This document shows positions 1 to 12,200 of a stretch of DNA of 64,000 bases, piece by piece. Every line of letters begins with the position of its first letter. Positions within the stretch are counted from its first letter, which is position 1. A program made the translations under genes and the position numbers. The notes below the pieces were generated by a model. That model saw only the letters and a program-made list of their open reading frames with translations, did no database searches and was not told the DNA's origin. Origin of the DNA: Sclerurus mexicanus (lineage: Eukaryota; Chordata; Aves; Passeriformes; Furnariidae); the NCBI GenBank assembly GCA_013396755.1, contig VWZF01001852.1:1-64000 (forward strand), in the 5' to 3' direction.

Positions 1-350
1 TGGCGGGCACGGGACGGCTCCTGCGGCGAGGGGCGGCTGAGTTCCTTTCCCGGGCTCCGGAGGCTCCGGCGCTCCGATCGCTCACCCTGGGAGACGCGCC
101 TCTGCCGGACGCGCCGGGCGGAGGGCCAGCAGAGCTCCCGCGTCCTCGGCGACCCCCCTTTTGTTGTGGCGGCAGGAAGGGCGAGGGGCCGTGTCCTACC
201 ACTCCGGCCGCCGGTGGGCGCGGGCAGGGGGGGGCGGGAGCACGGGAAGAGAAGAGGCAGCTGCCCGCGGGGCGCCGAGCGCCCTCGGGTTTCCCTCCCT
301 CCTTCCTGGAGAAAACGAAGGATCTGCAGGTGAGGGGAGCTACGGGAGCA
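1..350. promoter_or_regulatory. CpG island at window edge, possible first exon of an unidentified + strand transcript
   Basis: The first 350 bases are very GC- and CpG-rich with several GC-box-like GGGCGG motifs, then composition drops sharply to AT-rich DNA. A good + strand splice donor (CTGCAG followed by GTGAGG) lies at about 324-335. The island is therefore probably a promoter plus first exon, about 6 kb upstream of INTU. It could be a noncoding RNA, a distant alternative INTU first exon, or the 5' end of a gene lying left of the window. I recognise no protein in any frame, so the gene is unnamed. Confidence 0.5.
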
Positions 351-1775
351 ACGCCTGACTCTCTTACTTGTGTAAGGAAGCGAGCTGATACGGATTGATG
401 CTCTTGCATCAATACCGTAAGCATTTTGAACCCTTCTTTAAGGGAAAGGGAAAACGTATCCTAACTCGCACGAACATCCATGAGGAATGGGAAAAACTCC
501 TTCAGTGAATGTGCAGGAGGCACTGTATGAGAAGTAGCTGCTTTTCCACCTGCCTTCACCATCCCCAAGGTACAATTTTCCACAGTAGCCCCCCACAAAG
601 ACATTCTGACAGTAAAATCTGGCCCAACAGGCCAGTGCAGGACTTTGAAAGCCACCCTTAATGCTATATTTCATGCACTGAGAGCCGCTTAAACTTTACA
701 AAGAAAACAGCATCCCATTCAACAGCATCCAAGAAAACTGGTCTCCAGTTGTTGTGTAAAGTGTCTGTTTCCTATTTTGCAGCTATACTGATTTATTTCC
801 TACTGCAAAAGAAAAAGCACATGGGTACTCACAGTGCCAGCTCCAAACAGCTCTTGCTGTGGAAACTAGCAACTGATTATTAACTCCAGCTTAAGGCATC
901 AAACTGAATAATCATTTAAAATCCATTTCTATGAACACTGGGGATGCAAACATAGCATACAGCAAAGAGAACATGCCAGAATCAGCCTGCTCCTGCATGG
1001 CACTCTGAAGCCACTTTATGAGCAATAAATGTATCCGTCTGCTAACAGGGACTCTGGTTTTTCAAACCCTGTGCATGGATTTGTCAGCGACTTAACAGAA
1101 AATGTTCCATTTCAAATCTGGATTAAAAACATGCTGCTCCATGGTGTTGCTTATATTAATATACTCTCAGTGTAATGATGCCTTAGGGTTTTCTTGCACA
1201 TAGGAGAGAGCTTTCCCGGCTCTTACACCTTGTTGACATTTCTCTCACACACACACTCTCTGCTGCCCAGCCTGGTGTGGTGCTCTGTGTTCCTTCCCCA
1301 CAATGTGTGTGTGGGGGGAAAGAGAATGCTTCCCCTCCCTCGTTCTCCTGGGCCGGACCTCAAGAACCTCAAGTCCTGCTTGAAGGAAGATGAGACTGGT
1401 AATGGGAACTGGGTACCAGTATGAGTTGCTGGGAGTAGATGAGCTGCAGGAGAGCAGCTGCAAAAAGGAGTTTTTCCCTTGTTTATAGTGGGTTGGCCCA
1501 GATGTTGCAAGAGTCAGAGTTCCCAGCCTGTGGGTGAAAGGGTCTTTCACCTGGGAGGGGCAGGTTGTTGCCCCTTTTTTGCTTCAGTAAGACACGGCAG
1601 AGTGGCTCAGGGGTTGGCTGGATACAGCCAGGAATGAAAGGGATCCCTTTTGGATTAATTTACTCTGCGTGTTTTGAAGCGGTGGTGCTTGGAAAAAAGC
1701 TCACATGATATTCCTGAGGCCATGAGTTCAGCCTAGCACCGGTCTTTTCTATCTGTTACTTGCCAATGCGTGTTG

Positions 1776-1834
1776 TACTCTTCTATACTCTTCTTATACT
1801 TTATGTACTCTTTTATACTCCTTTATATTCTGTA
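1776..1834. repeat. Imperfect tandem repeat, about 10-bp period, TACTCTTNTA type
   Basis: About six consecutive units start with TACTC, TACTT or TATTC at 9-11 base spacing (for example TACTCTTCTA and TACTCTTTTA). The unit length matches one helical turn. Divergence between units suggests an old minisatellite rather than a fresh expansion. Confidence 0.6.
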
Positions 1835-3051
1835 TCCCTAAAACTCTATACGTAAAAGAACTCTTCTCTACTTTACCCAAGTAATGTTGTCTTGGAAAGT
1901 TTTTTCCTTCCCCGTACAGCAACAAGGCTATTCATGCTTGAAACATTTGCATGTTGACTGACTGCGAATAATGGTTTTCTTTCATGCTTGACATGCATAG
2001 CAGGTGATCCTAAAAAAAGCCTGTAGATTTAAAGTGAAGTAAAAACTGTAGGAAAAAAAACAAACGTATTTGAAGTTACAGGGGCTTTTCGTGACAGAGG
2101 GAACTCTTCTCTGTGAGACTATATTCCAAAAAAATGAGATGGGTTGAAGTAGTCTTCCTAGATTCTTCATGGCTGTCTTGTTGGTTTTGTGTTCTTCTAA
2201 AAGACTTCCTGTGATCCAACAGAGTTGATCCAGAAAGCTTAAGAAGTCAGAAAGAAGAGTGTTTTATTTTTTGAGCAATGGAGTGTTTTCTCACAAAACT
2301 TCTGTTCCCTCAGTCCCATAGGTAGCCTTCATTCTCCATTTGGTCTGTTTATATCCAACTAAAATGACAGTCCAGTATCACTATTCAGTTCATAAAACTT
2401 TGCTGTGGATGGTCTCTATGCAATCATGTCAGGGAAACTGTGAACAGAAGATTCTGTAATCACAATCTTATTCACGTAGTTTTATGGAAATCTTGTAACC
2501 AAAAAATCTTATTTATTAAGGAATGCTTGTGAAATGTGTCTTTTGTCCTTTAAGAAAGACTTTGGCAGGGCAGGGAAGGAAATTATTTCTGTTATATTTT
2601 TGCTAATGCTGTGCACTGGAAGAATAAAAAAATAAATAGGAATCAATAGCTGAAAGGTATATAACGTCACTCTCTAGCATTCCATATTTTTTGTTAGTTT
2701 TTCTTTCAGTAAAGCAGGTGTTAGCATAAAGAGACAGAATTGTTAAACAAACATGAAACTATTTTTCTCTTTATTTTTTCTGTTAGTAATGTATCAAATT
2801 ATATATGTAATGTATCATTTGTGCCTGTCTATTGTTGATAGAGCCTTCCTGGAAATAGTAACTGATCTGAAAACAAGCGGAAAAGAAAAAACTAAAAGTC
2901 ACTTAGGCCTTCTTAATTCTTTATCACTACTGAAGAGTTGTAATTTGAGGTATGGAAGGGGAAAGCAAAGGAACACTTAAAATGCTGTTGACACACATCG
3001 TGTAAGAAAGACAGATTCAACTAGGTGTATCCAGTGAGATTTGTCTTGCAG

Positions 3052-3317
3052 GTTTACTATGGCCTGTTTCTAGTGCCTGCACTGCACAAAAGTGCCAGGG
3101 AGCTGGCAGATCCAATCTTTGGAGAATTCTTCCAGTTTGGAGCACTGTTCAGATATTACAGGGACAGCACTGCAGTCATTACTCTTCCTCACCCCCACTG
3201 GCAATCAGCAGGGGGAATGAACTTAAAGAACAGGAGGCTGATTAAAAATCAGGCATCTGATACAATTCCTGGATACCACGTTGGCACCTCACAGACACAG
3301 GTGTTCCTAAGTATCAG
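3052..3317 (+). other. Exon-like open segment between a consensus acceptor and a GT donor; product unknown
   Basis: A pyrimidine-rich acceptor (TTTGTCTTGCAG) ends at 3051 and a donor (TATCAG followed by GTAGCA) begins at 3318. One frame, starting with the first exon base, stays open for all 88 complete codons; the stop TAG appears only when reading into the supposed intron. The segment is also less AT-rich than its surroundings. I do not recognise the peptide (it starts VYYGLFLVPALHKSARELAD). It could be a coding or noncoding exon of the transcript from the 1-350 CpG island, an old retrocopy fragment, or chance. Confidence 0.3.
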
Positions 3318-6129
3318 GTAGCATTCACTCATAGCACAGGGTGTGTTAGCTTGTTCCCGTGTACCAGGAGGGTAAAACTGTCTCAGTTTTCATCCCTGTG
3401 TTGTGAAGAGCCCAACTACATCCATGATCCAGGCCCAACACACCTGCAGAATATGAATGAGTAAAATCAATCTGGAATACCATCAGTGAATCATGAGTCC
3501 TAGAAACATTGGTAAGATTAGGCCTAACTGTACAAAACCAAACACAAGTTAGTCATAAACACTAATGCTAAATTTCCCTGTGTTTTCCAATCTAGTTCCC
3601 AGGAAAGACTAACTGCAGCCTTGTTTCTTCATCATCAGGTTGAAAAAATCATCTGTCAGTATGTAACAATGAAAAAATATTAGTAGTTGAAATTGGGCAA
3701 TGATTGGAGTATCCATGCAATAGTACCAAAAAAATAAAGTTACACCCTAGTTATTTTACTCCTTTATTAAAAAGAACTGGTATATCTCTTTGACATGTCC
3801 TATGCTGTGTCTTAATGTCAGTCTATTTCTGAATATAAATGTGGATAAGGGTAGACTGTTATTTTTAAAACAACAGCATTTGAAGCAGGTTGAGCCAAAA
3901 AAAAGTAACAAGAAACTCATGTTCTGGAATACATTTCCACACATAGATTTAGTTCCTTGTAGGAACAGCTAATCAGAACAACCTTAGGGTGAAAAGGAGT
4001 GCTTCTTAATTATCCACTTTTAAGTGCTCATTAACCAGTTGTCCAGTAAAGGTGAACAGTACTATTGATGCCAATGATGCCCTGGGGCAAGTTTTTACCA
4101 TCTGCTTGTTAATAACAGCAACTTAGCATAGAAGGCTTATGGGTTCCTTAGCAAGAAGCATCAGCATAGCTACTTGGACTAAGTGTAAATTATCTGCCAG
4201 AAGACAAATTATTTCAAGTCTTGTCCTAATATTTATGCCCAAGAAATGGGAGGCTTTCCTCTCAAAAGGGATTGTGTGGGAAAATCTGTCTTCACCAAAA
4301 CTTCTTCCTGCTGTGTGAGATTTGTCTTGCAGTCTTTAATTGTTCCCATAGCAGCAAAAATTCCACATTTGTTTCAGAAAAATACTGGTTGGTGACTCCC
4401 AACTACCCCTCTCAGTGGACCAAAATCTTCCATCATCCTTCCATTCCTAATATACTTATTCCTATAAAATACCAAGTGGTGTAAGACCACTGCCTCCTTG
4501 AGAGTCTGTATTTCTCACTTAGAGAGCAAACAACTGGAAACAATTAACCACCTCTTGAACTCAGTGAAATTTAACTAACACAGGACCATCTGGCATTGAC
4601 TATCACTTCTCTATAGAAACACTTCAGTGTGCTGTTCAATGTAGTAAAAGTGCTTGCAAATGTAAGCAGAATTAGGGAGGGTGGGACAGCGTATCTCCCC
4701 TACTTCTCCTAAAATTCTAACTCCTGCAATTTCCTCTTAGGAAGTCTTAGCTCATTAGGCTCTTTGGGAAATGCTGTTTATGCAGACTATTTTGTTTTCA
4801 CAAAGTAAATTGTCTGGGAAGTGAGGTACTTCTAAAATATTTCCCCCACCTGTTCTGGAAGTGATAGACAGAATGAAACTTGGTGCATAACTTGAAGTCT
4901 GACAACTGCAAACAACCAAAGATCTGATTTTTCATTTTTTTAAAGGAATTGTCTACCATGCATGGGTTATATACTTTGTATGAAGTGGTTGTTGCCTGCT
5001 CAGATAGGAAAAAAAAACCCTTAAATTAACTACAATATCCTGTCCTAAACCAAATGAAACCATAGTAGAACAAACTTTTTTCTTTAGATAGGTAATGTTT
5101 CTGTCTCCCCCTTTGCATTGATCAGTAGTCTTAAAAACCATGCAACAGTGCTTTATCTGTAAAATCAGGTCTTGTACAGGGACTTCAGAATGGCCACAAT
5201 ATTTAACATAGGTATCTTTAACAACTCCAGTTGAAACCTTAATCACATGGATATGAGTCCAAAACGTTTCTGTCTGTTAATTCACTACAAATCACACTTA
5301 CTAACAAATGCTTCCCTAAATCAGTTTCAGGCACAGGAATTCCATACCAGAATTCTGTGACTCCTACGTAGCACTCCAGTACTATAAAACCTCGCTGGTG
5401 AAGCTGTGCAAATAACCCACTGAGCAGACATTAAATCCAACATATTAAAAATGTTCCAACAATTATTCTCCATCCTTTCTCTATTCACTATGCATGTCCT
5501 GATGGGTTTACTGACATAGCTACACAGCAAGTTGTCTGTGGGGTTGCTATGTGTCTTGTTTTTCATGGATGGGAATAATTTATGTCCTGAAAACCAAGTA
5601 GGAATTTTTTGTCTCCCTTGACTGTGCATGATTTTCATGTGTAGATTGCACGGGCTGTTTAAAGGTGCTTGTTTGGGTCTATCACATCCTTGTGTTTCCT
5701 GAACCTCACTGCTTTTCTGACAAGTTACCTTAGTTTCGCACAACCCCTTAAATGAATAGTGTATAAATTAAAGCATAGAGGTCTCTCAGTACTAACCATT
5801 TGACTGGACAAGTCACTTCTTACCGCACGTTACCTCCTCCAGATCAGTGTTTGATTACAAGCAATGCTCTGCCGCAGAACTCTTGACTTTCATTTAACAA
5901 CCTCTTTTATGGGACGGGTGTGAGACCTTGACATCAGGCAACGAAATAAACAGTCTGGTTATTTGCGCTCCATATCGACCCACTGAAAGCCTACCAAGGG
6001 ACTGCTCAGGCTCCCCTGCTTGCTCCGGGAGGCGGCCGGGGCGGCAGTTCCCTTTGGAATGCCCGAGGGTTCCCGGAGCGCCCCCGCCCCGCCGCCTTCC
6101 CGCCGTCTCCACGGGGCGCGGCGACGCGG

Positions 6130-6134
6130 CCAAT
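6130..6134 (+). promoter_or_regulatory. INTU: CCAAT box (putative NF-Y site) upstream of INTU
   Basis: The motif GGCCAATGGGA has the extended NF-Y context (CCAAT followed by GG). It lies about 70 bases upstream of the INTU ATG, inside the CpG island. Confidence 0.5.
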
Positions 6135-6162
6135 GGGAGGGCGCGGCGCGCGGGTATCGTAG

Positions 6163-6169
6163 CTTCCGG
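6163..6169 (-). promoter_or_regulatory. INTU: ETS/GABP-like motif upstream of INTU
   Basis: CTTCCGG is the reverse complement of the ETS core CCGGAAG. It sits 32 bases before the start codon, a typical place for such sites in TATA-less CpG-island promoters. The motif is short, so chance occurrence is possible. Confidence 0.35.
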
Positions 6170-6200
6170 GAGGCCCGGCGGGAGCGGAGCGTCTGGGGGG

Positions 6201-6289
6201 ATGGAGCCGGCCCGGGGAGGAGGCGCCGAGCCCGCGGGCACCGCCAGCGAGAGAGGCTCCTGCGGCTCCTCCCTGTCTGCGAGCTCCGA
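6201..6289 (+). CDS. INTU: INTU coding exon 1 (residues 1-29 plus two bases)
   Basis: Begins MEPARGGGAEP and ends SLSASS with a split Asp codon; donor GTAAGG at 6290. No other in-frame ATG lies upstream, although the frame is open. The Gly/Ala/Pro-rich start lacks the acidic stretch found in mammalian INTU, but the join to exon 2 restores the conserved SSDDLEPEWLD. Confidence 0.85.
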
Positions 6290-9200
6290 GTAAGGGCGGG
6301 GCCGGGCAGGGCGAGCTGCGGTCCCTGGGTCGGCTGCTTTGGCGCGGCCGTGCCGCCCCCGCGCAGCGGAGCGCGCCGAGGAGGCGGTGGGAGGCTCCGG
6401 CGCTGGGGGTGTGGTGGTGATGGTGTTAGTGGCGGAGAACGCTTTGTGCTTTCCGAGACGTCTGTGTGCCGAGCCGTGAGGGCAGCGCGGCGGGCGGCAG
6501 TACTAGTGCAGCCCTTGGGACGATGGATGAGTCCCGCATCCCGGCTGGACACGGCCTGGGGACCAGAGGGCAGGGAGACACTTGGCGTGTGCTTGTGTGC
6601 CACGCTCAGACAGAGTTGAGACGTGAATGCTCACATGTTCCAGTGGGAAAGTACTGTGTTGGTGTTTTTAATAGTTCTGCTTATTTTAGGAGAGTTCAGG
6701 ATTTGCTGTCACTAAGTGCGGTGGGTCAGAATCCTCCGGGCAGACACAGCCAGTCAGAGGGTGGCAGCTTTGCCTGCACCCAGTCGATGCCTCAGCATGA
6801 AGTTGTACTTGGTGTGGCATAGCCAAAGGTTTGGAAAACAAAGATGACGATCTTCACTTCCGCAGAGTGTAATTACGGGTGTAATTTAACTTGAGCGCAG
6901 TTACCTATAAGTACTTAACCCCTGATCTGTTGGGTTTTTTTATTTACTTTAAAACAGGCTCACAGGTCATAGAATCACAAGATGGTTTGGGGCGGAAGGG
7001 ACTTTAAAGATCATCTAGTGGCAACTTCCCTGCCTTGGGCAGAAAGAAGATGTTAATGGTTTTATTGATTCAGAGTTTCCTTGGGTGAGAAGAGCCTTTT
7101 CTTACTGCAGAAACAGAACTTGGATCCTTTGTTTCTGGCGTATCTTTCTTCCATACAGGGACAATTTCAATTGGCACAGTTTTTCAGGCATTTATCCCAA
7201 AGAAGAAATACCTGTGCGGGATCAGTGAAACTGCTCTTAGAGGAATGTGGGTCTTTCAGGTTTTTAGATCCCTTAACTGAAGCCTCCAGGCCTAGATGGA
7301 AGTGCTTGTTTTGACACAAGGGAAGAGGGAAATGAGATTTTTTTTTTTCCCTTGCTTAGTTTAAATCAATTGTGACACTACTGCATTAGGGGAAAAAACC
7401 TGCCATCCTTCGTGCAGATTTCTTGTTTCAGACGTAGCTTTTACAGATGTCCCTACAGATCTGTATTGAGAAAGTGATATTTCCTTTACATTATAATGTA
7501 AACACCACACATGCCCATCTATTTTTTATCTTAGTCCATAATATATATTCTAATAAGAATAGACAACAAAGCTGGAAAACATGAGTGTGTGAACTGACAT
7601 CCAAGATGAAATTTTGACATCTACCCCAAAGGTGGAAGATCTTTTCTGAAGAGCACAATCCCTTTTATAGAGGAAATAAAAAGACTGTGATACATCACAG
7701 AAGTTTCTGCTAATCAAAATGTTATTTCTTTGTGAATTTCTAGTGTTTCCCTAATTGATTTTGGTTTTTTCCTAATTTTGCTTACATACACCATAATACA
7801 GGACTACTTAAAAAACAAAACAAGGGGAAACTCTGGCATGTTATTTCTTGTCTGCCACCTTTTGAGAGATGTTGGATCAGATATTGTCTGGCCTTAGCAG
7901 CCTTGAGTGAGATACTCAAGATCTCAAGTAAGACTTAGTTGCAAACTCTGACTTACCCGTGACCATCAGGAGTAGCCAAATTATACCAAGTCGTGGCTAT
8001 TCTTTTAAAACTATCAACTTGGGGAGAAAAAATTAATAAATGCAGAGGAAATGTGTGATGTTTCTTTCTGTCTGCGACATCTATGGGCTTCTCACAGTAA
8101 CTGGAGATCCAGGAAGAGAGTTATGGCAATGTTTCTATATTCTTTGACCAGCCAGATCCTCTCTTTGAGCCCTTAAAGGTGCTATGGTGCAATATCTTTG
8201 CATAATGTTCTCTCTTTAGCTAGACTTTAAAGCTTTATCTGTTTCAAATTACTCTGTTATCAAATTAATGCTCTATTTGAATTGTTTAATACTAGATCTA
8301 AACCTTGCAGTTTTATTCTGTAGAATTAGTTCTAATATAAAATGTACAAAGGTATGTTAACTTTAAAGAATATATTAATTCTTATGTAATTCTCCATTCT
8401 AGTTTATTCTTACATGATTTTTATATAGGGAGACCTGTCTGTCATCTAGTCAGGATGAATGAACTGGTCTTATCTGCTCTTGGAAGTCTTCCATAGAGAG
8501 CATTTTAGATAATTAAACCTGAGTACTCCTACTTCAGTCATTATTGCCCCTTAGCCTGTAGTCACACTTGGTGGTTTGCCTTGGTGTGCATTTGGCCTGT
8601 TGCATCTCAGCAACAATTCTTCTCCTTGTCGGTTTTTTGGGGTTTTTTTGCTTTTTTTTTCTCAGACAAAAGAGTATGATTTCTTTCAGTTTCTTTCCCT
8701 TTAAAACATGTTTATACACTACTTACTATTTGTCTCTGTGCTCTGGGTATGTTCCAGTTATTACATCTTTCTTAAAATGTACTATCCAAAACTGGACATG
8801 GTTAACACATCATTGTTGCCAAATTAGGACAAAAATTTTTTTGTGCTGTGCTGATGGTACTTCTGTTAATACATCCTGGAGCTGCTTTGTCTTTGCTTTG
8901 CAGAAGCATGTTGCTTGTGACTTAAAAGTGATCCACTCCAGCTGCCAGAACTGTTTCTATAGCAGTGCTGCCTCTTTTTAGTGTGTATTTTTGCATGTGA
9001 GCTTGAATATGCTATTTGGAACCTGGCTTTTAAAAAGTGCTACCTAGATTTCATCTTGGGTTATTTTGGGGGTTTTTTGGTAAATTTAAGTGATTTCAAA
9101 ATGTTAGTCTTGTCTTTCCAACAATTTGTACAGTACAATTTGTCTTCCCATAGCATCATAGAATATCTTGAGTTAGAAGTGACCTACAAGAATCATCAAG

Positions 9201-12200
9201 TCCAACTCCAGTCTCTGGACAGAACAACCCCAAAAGTCACACCATGATTATATTAAAAAGGCAAAAATAATGTGAGAGAATAAATAGGATGGCATTTTTT
9301 CTCTTAGAGAAAACTCCATCATGCCCATTAATGTAATTATTAATGAAAACTTGTATATGAAAGAAATGGTTTGTGGTTTTATTTTGTTGTTTGTTTTCGG
9401 AAAAGGAAATGTTGCTTTTTGCAATGGCTGTTTTTCTGTAAGGCATTTGAAGAAACTATTTTAAGGTCTGGGAAAGGTATCTTTACTTGCCATATCCATC
9501 ATTTGGCTCAGACAAGCTCTAATCTTTATGTCAAACTTAAAGCAGTTGGGCTGTTCATGTTCAAGAGGCAACTATTTTTTTTCCTTTTTTTTTTTTTATT
9601 CCTTGCACACTTTCTATCCTCTTCCTACTTAAAACAATCAGATGTCACTTGCATAGTGATCTTCCTTATCAGAACTGTCACTAATTATTCTTCTTTCTTT
9701 CCCAGTGACCTTGAGCCTGAGTGGTTGGATGGTGTGCAGAAAAATGGGGAATTATTTTATTTAGAATTGAGTGAAAGTGAAGAAGAAACTCTGCTCCAGA
9801 ACAGCTGTCCAGAAATGCCACCAGTGAATCACGTCAGGTTTCGTGAAAATGAAGCTGAAATTATTCAAGAGGGATCACAAAAGGAAAGAAAGTATGAACT
9901 GAAGAAATGGACCAAAATATTAAAAAAGAAGAATCTTTTACCAAAGCATTCTGGTAAGAAAGGCAGTGGAAGCTGTAATGTGCACTCCACTGGTCCTACT
10001 TCTATATTGAAACACCAATCCACAGAGAAAATGGGTGTCACTGTTCAGCAAAAGTACAAAGATGTGTATATTTATGTAAATCCCAGAAAACTGTACAGTG
10101 CTGGAGAAGAGGAGCAGCAGAGGCTGCTGGAGGCCTTAGTAGGAATTGTCCATCAGTCCTCATGGAGCGGCGGAAGAGTGGAGAAACAAGGCAGGAAGGA
10201 TAAAGTCGTCAGAGGAGTCGGTGAAGAGAAGCTTGTGGTACATGGCTTGGTGCCAGGTAGTTCTGCAGTGAAAACAGGTCAAATCTTGATTGGTAAGTAA
10301 TGGAAGGAATAGTCAACTTCTGCAGTCAAAGATTTGTGGGGTTTTTTTGCTTTTGGAGGCAGCTGATTTGAATATTCCTGAGACGTAAGCAGTTACATCA
10401 CTTTATCACGTTCTGGAAGGAAGGAGATGGACACGGTCCCAGCCGGGTAGGGGTAAAACTGAAACTGCTTTAATTAACACGTGGGTCAGGGTATACATCT
10501 TAGGGGTGGAGTTATGGGTGGAGTTATGGGCGGTGTTAGGGGCGTGACACAGCGAAGGGAAGGTCTAGGAAGGCAGGGGGGTGGTACAGGTGCTATGTGG
10601 CTAGCTTCTCATTGTGAAGGTGGGTTTGGCCAGTGAAGGGGTAGGGTTACAGCGACACAGGGTAACTGGGTAATCCATCACCAAAACCATACAGACACAG
10701 GGGAGATACTATGTAACTAATACAATAAATTGCTATCTAAGCTATAAAACATCTTCGAATGCCGGAATTTCTGGATTTTGAGGTAGATGTCAGTTCTCTG
10801 GTGTTGTTCTCTGGGAAATGGTCACCTTGGCCACTTTCACAGGTCTGTGTTCTCCCACATCACTTCTTGAGAGATCATTTTAAATCAATGTCATGGCACC
10901 TGATGCTTTGTTATCTAGTCAATTTTACTATATTAATGGTTTTAAGAACATGTGACGTAACCTAAAAGGTGTTAACACAGTAAGGAGATGACTATCCCTT
11001 AGTGTACAGGGATTGACTTGGAGCAAGAAATACACCACCATCAGGACCTCCCCCCTTTAATTTAATGCAGGATTTTCTGCCTAGATAAGTGGCAAACTCG
11101 TATCTGCCAAATATTGTATTTAGTTTTCATTATTTTCCACAGCATCCCCCTTAGATAAAAAGCTTTACTGTATATGCTTTAAATGGATTTTGTATCATAA
11201 AAATAAGGAAAAAACACCAAGAAAGCTGTATCTTACAAATTTTCTGCACAGCCTTCTTTGGCTATTTTTCTGTTTAGCAAGTCTAACAGCTGCTTCCTCA
11301 GCAGTTGTGATCAGGAGACTCCAAATCCATAGTAGTGCTGCAGTTTGGGGAGGCAGTGAGCCAGCTTAGCCACTCTCCCTTGTGTTGGTTTGGCTTGTCA
11401 GACGCTTCCATGAGCTGATGCAACTAAATAACGTGACAAGAAACTAACTCAGAAGAAAAACTGGCTGTGTAGTTTTTTGCGGGTGCAGTATGGTAAACTT
11501 GGGTCACAGAAGGTCTGACAAGGACCTGAACATGAATCATGCAGGGGAATGAACTGCTGGGAGTAGAAATGAGGGAGCAGAAATACTCCAGAAGTACTTG
11601 AATTGGGGCCATTAAAAGGTCTTGGCACTCACAGGACGCCAACCTCAGAGACAGCAAATGTGAGACAACCAGGCCACATCTGTAAAGGGCAGAAGGTTGT
11701 TTAATTACCCTTGAAGCTGATCTCTCATAGAGCAAAAGAGCAAAGATGTGATGTTGGTTAGAAGATGATTAAAATCTTAATACTATAGTAGCACAAACCC
11801 ACAAAGTCAGCATGAATGATTTTGAAATTCCAGTGTTCTGTGTGTAAAATGGCAAATCGTGCTTTCACTAGCTGATTCTTCCAGCACATGTTTTTGGTAG
11901 GGATGCTAAAGAATACTCCAGAGGAAAAATTGGATAACTTTCAAATTTTACCAGCAAGAACTGATTAGTCAAGATATGGGGGATGCGGACTGAGGGGGAG
12001 GAGAGAGTGAGTTTCAACTTTATCTGCTTAATGGTATTTAATAAATTAGTGTAAGAGTGTGTATTTATAACCTGTAAGTTAATTTTGGGACACAAATTTG
12101 TATATAACATGTTCATAAGAGCAGGTGTGAAGTCAAAACAGTGTAGGCAAATACCAGATCCAGGAGATCAAGTGAACCTAAACAGAGGTAGTATTTCATC

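Larger units (their letters stand above)
351..5990. other. Upstream intergenic or intronic stretch without a recognised gene
   Basis: AT-rich DNA between the edge CpG island and the INTU promoter. It holds short CA/GT-rich runs near 1240-1320, a 10-bp-period repeat at 1776-1834, and one open exon-like segment at 3052-3317. Otherwise there are only short chance ORFs. I see no RNA gene and no clear CR1 end here. Confidence 0.5.
5990..6600 (+). promoter_or_regulatory. INTU: INTU CpG-island promoter
   Basis: A GC- and CpG-rich block surrounds the INTU start codon, with AT-rich DNA on both sides. It contains a CCAAT box at 6130-6134 and an ETS-like CTTCCGG at 6163-6169, both within about 70 bases of the ATG. 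No TATA box is visible. This is the usual architecture of a broadly expressed vertebrate gene; the transcription start is inferred to lie just upstream of 6201. Confidence 0.75.
6290..9705 (+). other. INTU: INTU intron 1
   Basis: A 3.4-kb intron. The rest of the CpG island occupies the first 300 bases. It contains two CR1 3' ends on the minus strand (6966-7045 and 9149-9243) and a poly-T run near 9583-9597. No other gene is seen. Confidence 0.85.

Noticed and set aside
5959..6603. Long open frames on both strands across the INTU CpG island (up to 214 codons)
   Set aside because: Arg/Pro/Gly-rich shadows of GC-rich DNA; only the frame joining to exon 2 through the donor at 6290 is supported.
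8568..8981. 137-codon hydrophobic open frame in INTU intron 1
   Set aside because: Low-complexity Phe/Cys-rich translation of T-rich DNA, partly CR1-like; no acceptor/donor pair in phase and no recognisable protein.
9371..9705. Open frame extending INTU exon 2 to the left
   Set aside because: Sequence before 9706 is a pyrimidine-rich intron end with a clear acceptor; the translated part is Phe/Leu-rich and unlike INTU.
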